A DNA stretch of 64,000 nt from Deinococcus apachensis DSM 19763 (GTDB taxonomy: Bacteria; Deinococcota; Deinococci; Deinococcales; Deinococcaceae): NCBI RefSeq assembly GCF_000381345.1, contig NZ_KB906400.1, positions 186,001 through 250,000 of the forward strand. The letters run 5' to 3'. This document shows, piece after piece, positions 63,200 to 64,000 of this stretch. The translations under genes were made by a program, and so were the position numbers. Position 1 is the stretch's first letter; each line of letters begins with the position of its first letter. The notes beneath the pieces are model-generated. The model saw only the letters and a list, made by a program, of their open reading frames with translations, was not told the origin of the DNA and searched no databases.

Positions 63200-64000
63200 G
63201 CGGGCTGGGCTTCCTGATCGTCGGGCCGGGGAAGGTCGCCCATACCCATGCGCAGGCCCTCGTGGACCTGCCGGGCGCCCACCTCACGGCCGTGTGTGGC
63301 CGGAACGAGGAGCGCACCGCCGCCTTCGCCGCCGAGTATGGGGCGCGCCCCTTCACGGACCTCGCTGGCGCCCTGAATGACCCGGAAGTGCGGGCGGTCA
63401 TCCTCTGCACTCCGCATCCCCTCCACGCCCAGGACGCCGTGCAGGCCGCGCGGGCCGGAAAACATCTCCTCGTCGAGAAGCCGCTCGCGGTGAGCCTAGA
63501 GGACGCCGACCGCATGATCGCGGCGGCGCGGGAGGCGGGGGTCAAGCTCGGGGTGGTCAGCCAGCGTCGCCTGTACGAACCGGTCCAGCGGGTGAAAGCG
63601 GCGATCCTCGCCGGAAAGATTGGGCGGCCCGTCCTCGGGACCCTCAGCCTGCTGGGGTGGCGCGGGCCGGAATACTACGCGATGGACGCCTGGCGCGGCA
63701 CCTGGGCAGGCGAGGGGGGCGGCGTGCTGGTGAACCAGGCGGTGCATGGCCTGGACCTCCTGCAATGGTTCATGGGGCCGGTCGCGGAGGTCTCGGGCGC
63801 CTGGGCGAACCTCAACCACCCCGGGATCGAGGTGGAGGATACGGCGGTCGCCACCCTGCGCTTCGCGGGTGGGGCGGTGGGCAGCGTCGTGGTGAGCAAC
63901 AGCCAGAATCCCGGGCTGTGGGGCCGCATCCACGTCCACGGGGAGAACGGCGCCAGCGTGGGCGTGCAGACGGACGGGGGCTCCTCCTTCGTGGCGGGCG
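63196..64000 (+). CDS. Gfo/Idh/MocA-family oxidoreductase (partial, apparent CTG start)
   Basis: At least 268 residues are present before the window edge. The Rossmann motif GFLIVGPGKVAHTHAQALVD and the sugar-oxidoreductase motif HLLVEKPLAVS (EKP) identify the Gfo/Idh/MocA family, which includes inositol dehydrogenase and glucose-fructose oxidoreductase. The frame has a TGA at 63190-63192, and the first possible start is CTG 63196, overlapping the dehydrogenase stop (CTGA); a later GTG would cut the cofactor motif. It likely acts after the dehydrogenase on the imported sugar or polyol. Confidence 0.85.
   Translation, partial: MSGLGFLIVGPGKVAHTHAQALVDLPGAHLTAVCGRNEERTAAFAAEYGARPFTDLAGALNDPEVRAVILCTPHPLHAQDAVQAARAGKHLLVEKPLAVSLEDADRMIAAAREAGVKLGVVSQRRLYEPVQRVKAAILAGKIGRPVLGTLSLLGWRGPEYYAMDAWRGTWAGEGGGVLVNQAVHGLDLLQWFMGPVAEVSGAWANLNHPGIEVEDTAVATLRFAGGAVGSVVVSNSQNPGLWGRIHVHGENGASVGVQTDGGSSFVAG

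Overview
The window is very GC-rich (about 70%), densely packed and free of tRNA, rRNA, CRISPR or complete insertion sequences. Gene content (XPB helicase with a Bax1/DUF790 nuclease, long acyl-CoA operons, several carbohydrate and siderophore ABC systems, a response regulator fused to a thioredoxin-reductase-like enzyme) and base composition suggest a Deinococcus chromosome or large plasmid. That assignment is an inference from style and content; no taxonomic marker gene is present.

Layout. 1-1874: the end of an unknown gene and two tandem GH114-like TIM-barrel proteins, one a lipoprotein. 2253-6807: a redox/signalling operon with a response regulator-thioredoxin reductase fusion, a cNMP-sensor histidine kinase, and an LtrA-type membrane protein fused to a UBP zinc finger that is frameshifted at a G8 tract. 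6883-12921: haloalkane dehalogenase, thioredoxin 2, two alpha/beta hydrolases, a histidine phosphatase and a GH2 glycosidase. 12977-20899 (minus): a lipid or acyl-CoA catabolic operon chained by 4-bp ATGA overlaps, with a VapBC toxin-antitoxin pair sitting inside it. 21068-26783: C39-like peptidase, Bax1-XPB pair, and a large acyl-CoA dehydrogenase. 27161-33122 (minus): siderophore-iron uptake with two binding proteins, two permeases, one ATPase and a sucrase/ferredoxin-like protein. 33282-36287: quinone oxidoreductase, MerR regulator, a decayed HTH gene and an NPCBM lipoprotein. 36488-37870: MATE exporter. 38111-48076: a LacI-controlled carbohydrate locus. 48474-55875: small orphan protein, metallophosphoesterase, paaK, a decayed histidine kinase, a FUSC-family protein, a response regulator and a class I glutamine amidotransferase. 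55983-64000: PhyH dioxygenase and a ribose-type ABC transporter, divergent from a zinc alcohol dehydrogenase and a Gfo/Idh/MocA oxidoreductase cut by the window end.

The most interesting system is 38111-48076. It combines a LacI regulator with two matching operators, a CUT1 sugar importer lacking its ATPase, a secreted DUF4185 protein (the family containing GH183 endo-D-arabinanases), a cytoplasmic DUF2961 protein (GH172, which contains D-arabinofuranosidases), a fucose/D-arabinose isomerase-like enzyme and an FGGY pentulose kinase. Together these read as a self-contained pathway from extracellular D-arabinan through imported oligosaccharides to D-arabinose, D-ribulose and a phosphorylated pentulose. 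The substrate is inferred, not shown.

Other items worth attention are a shared promoter/operator element upstream of three transcription units that include acyl-CoA and quinone oxidoreductase genes, a dispersed repeat whose direct copies flank half of the iron-uptake cluster, two genes that seem to need CTG start codons overlapping the upstream stop, and two pseudogenes.
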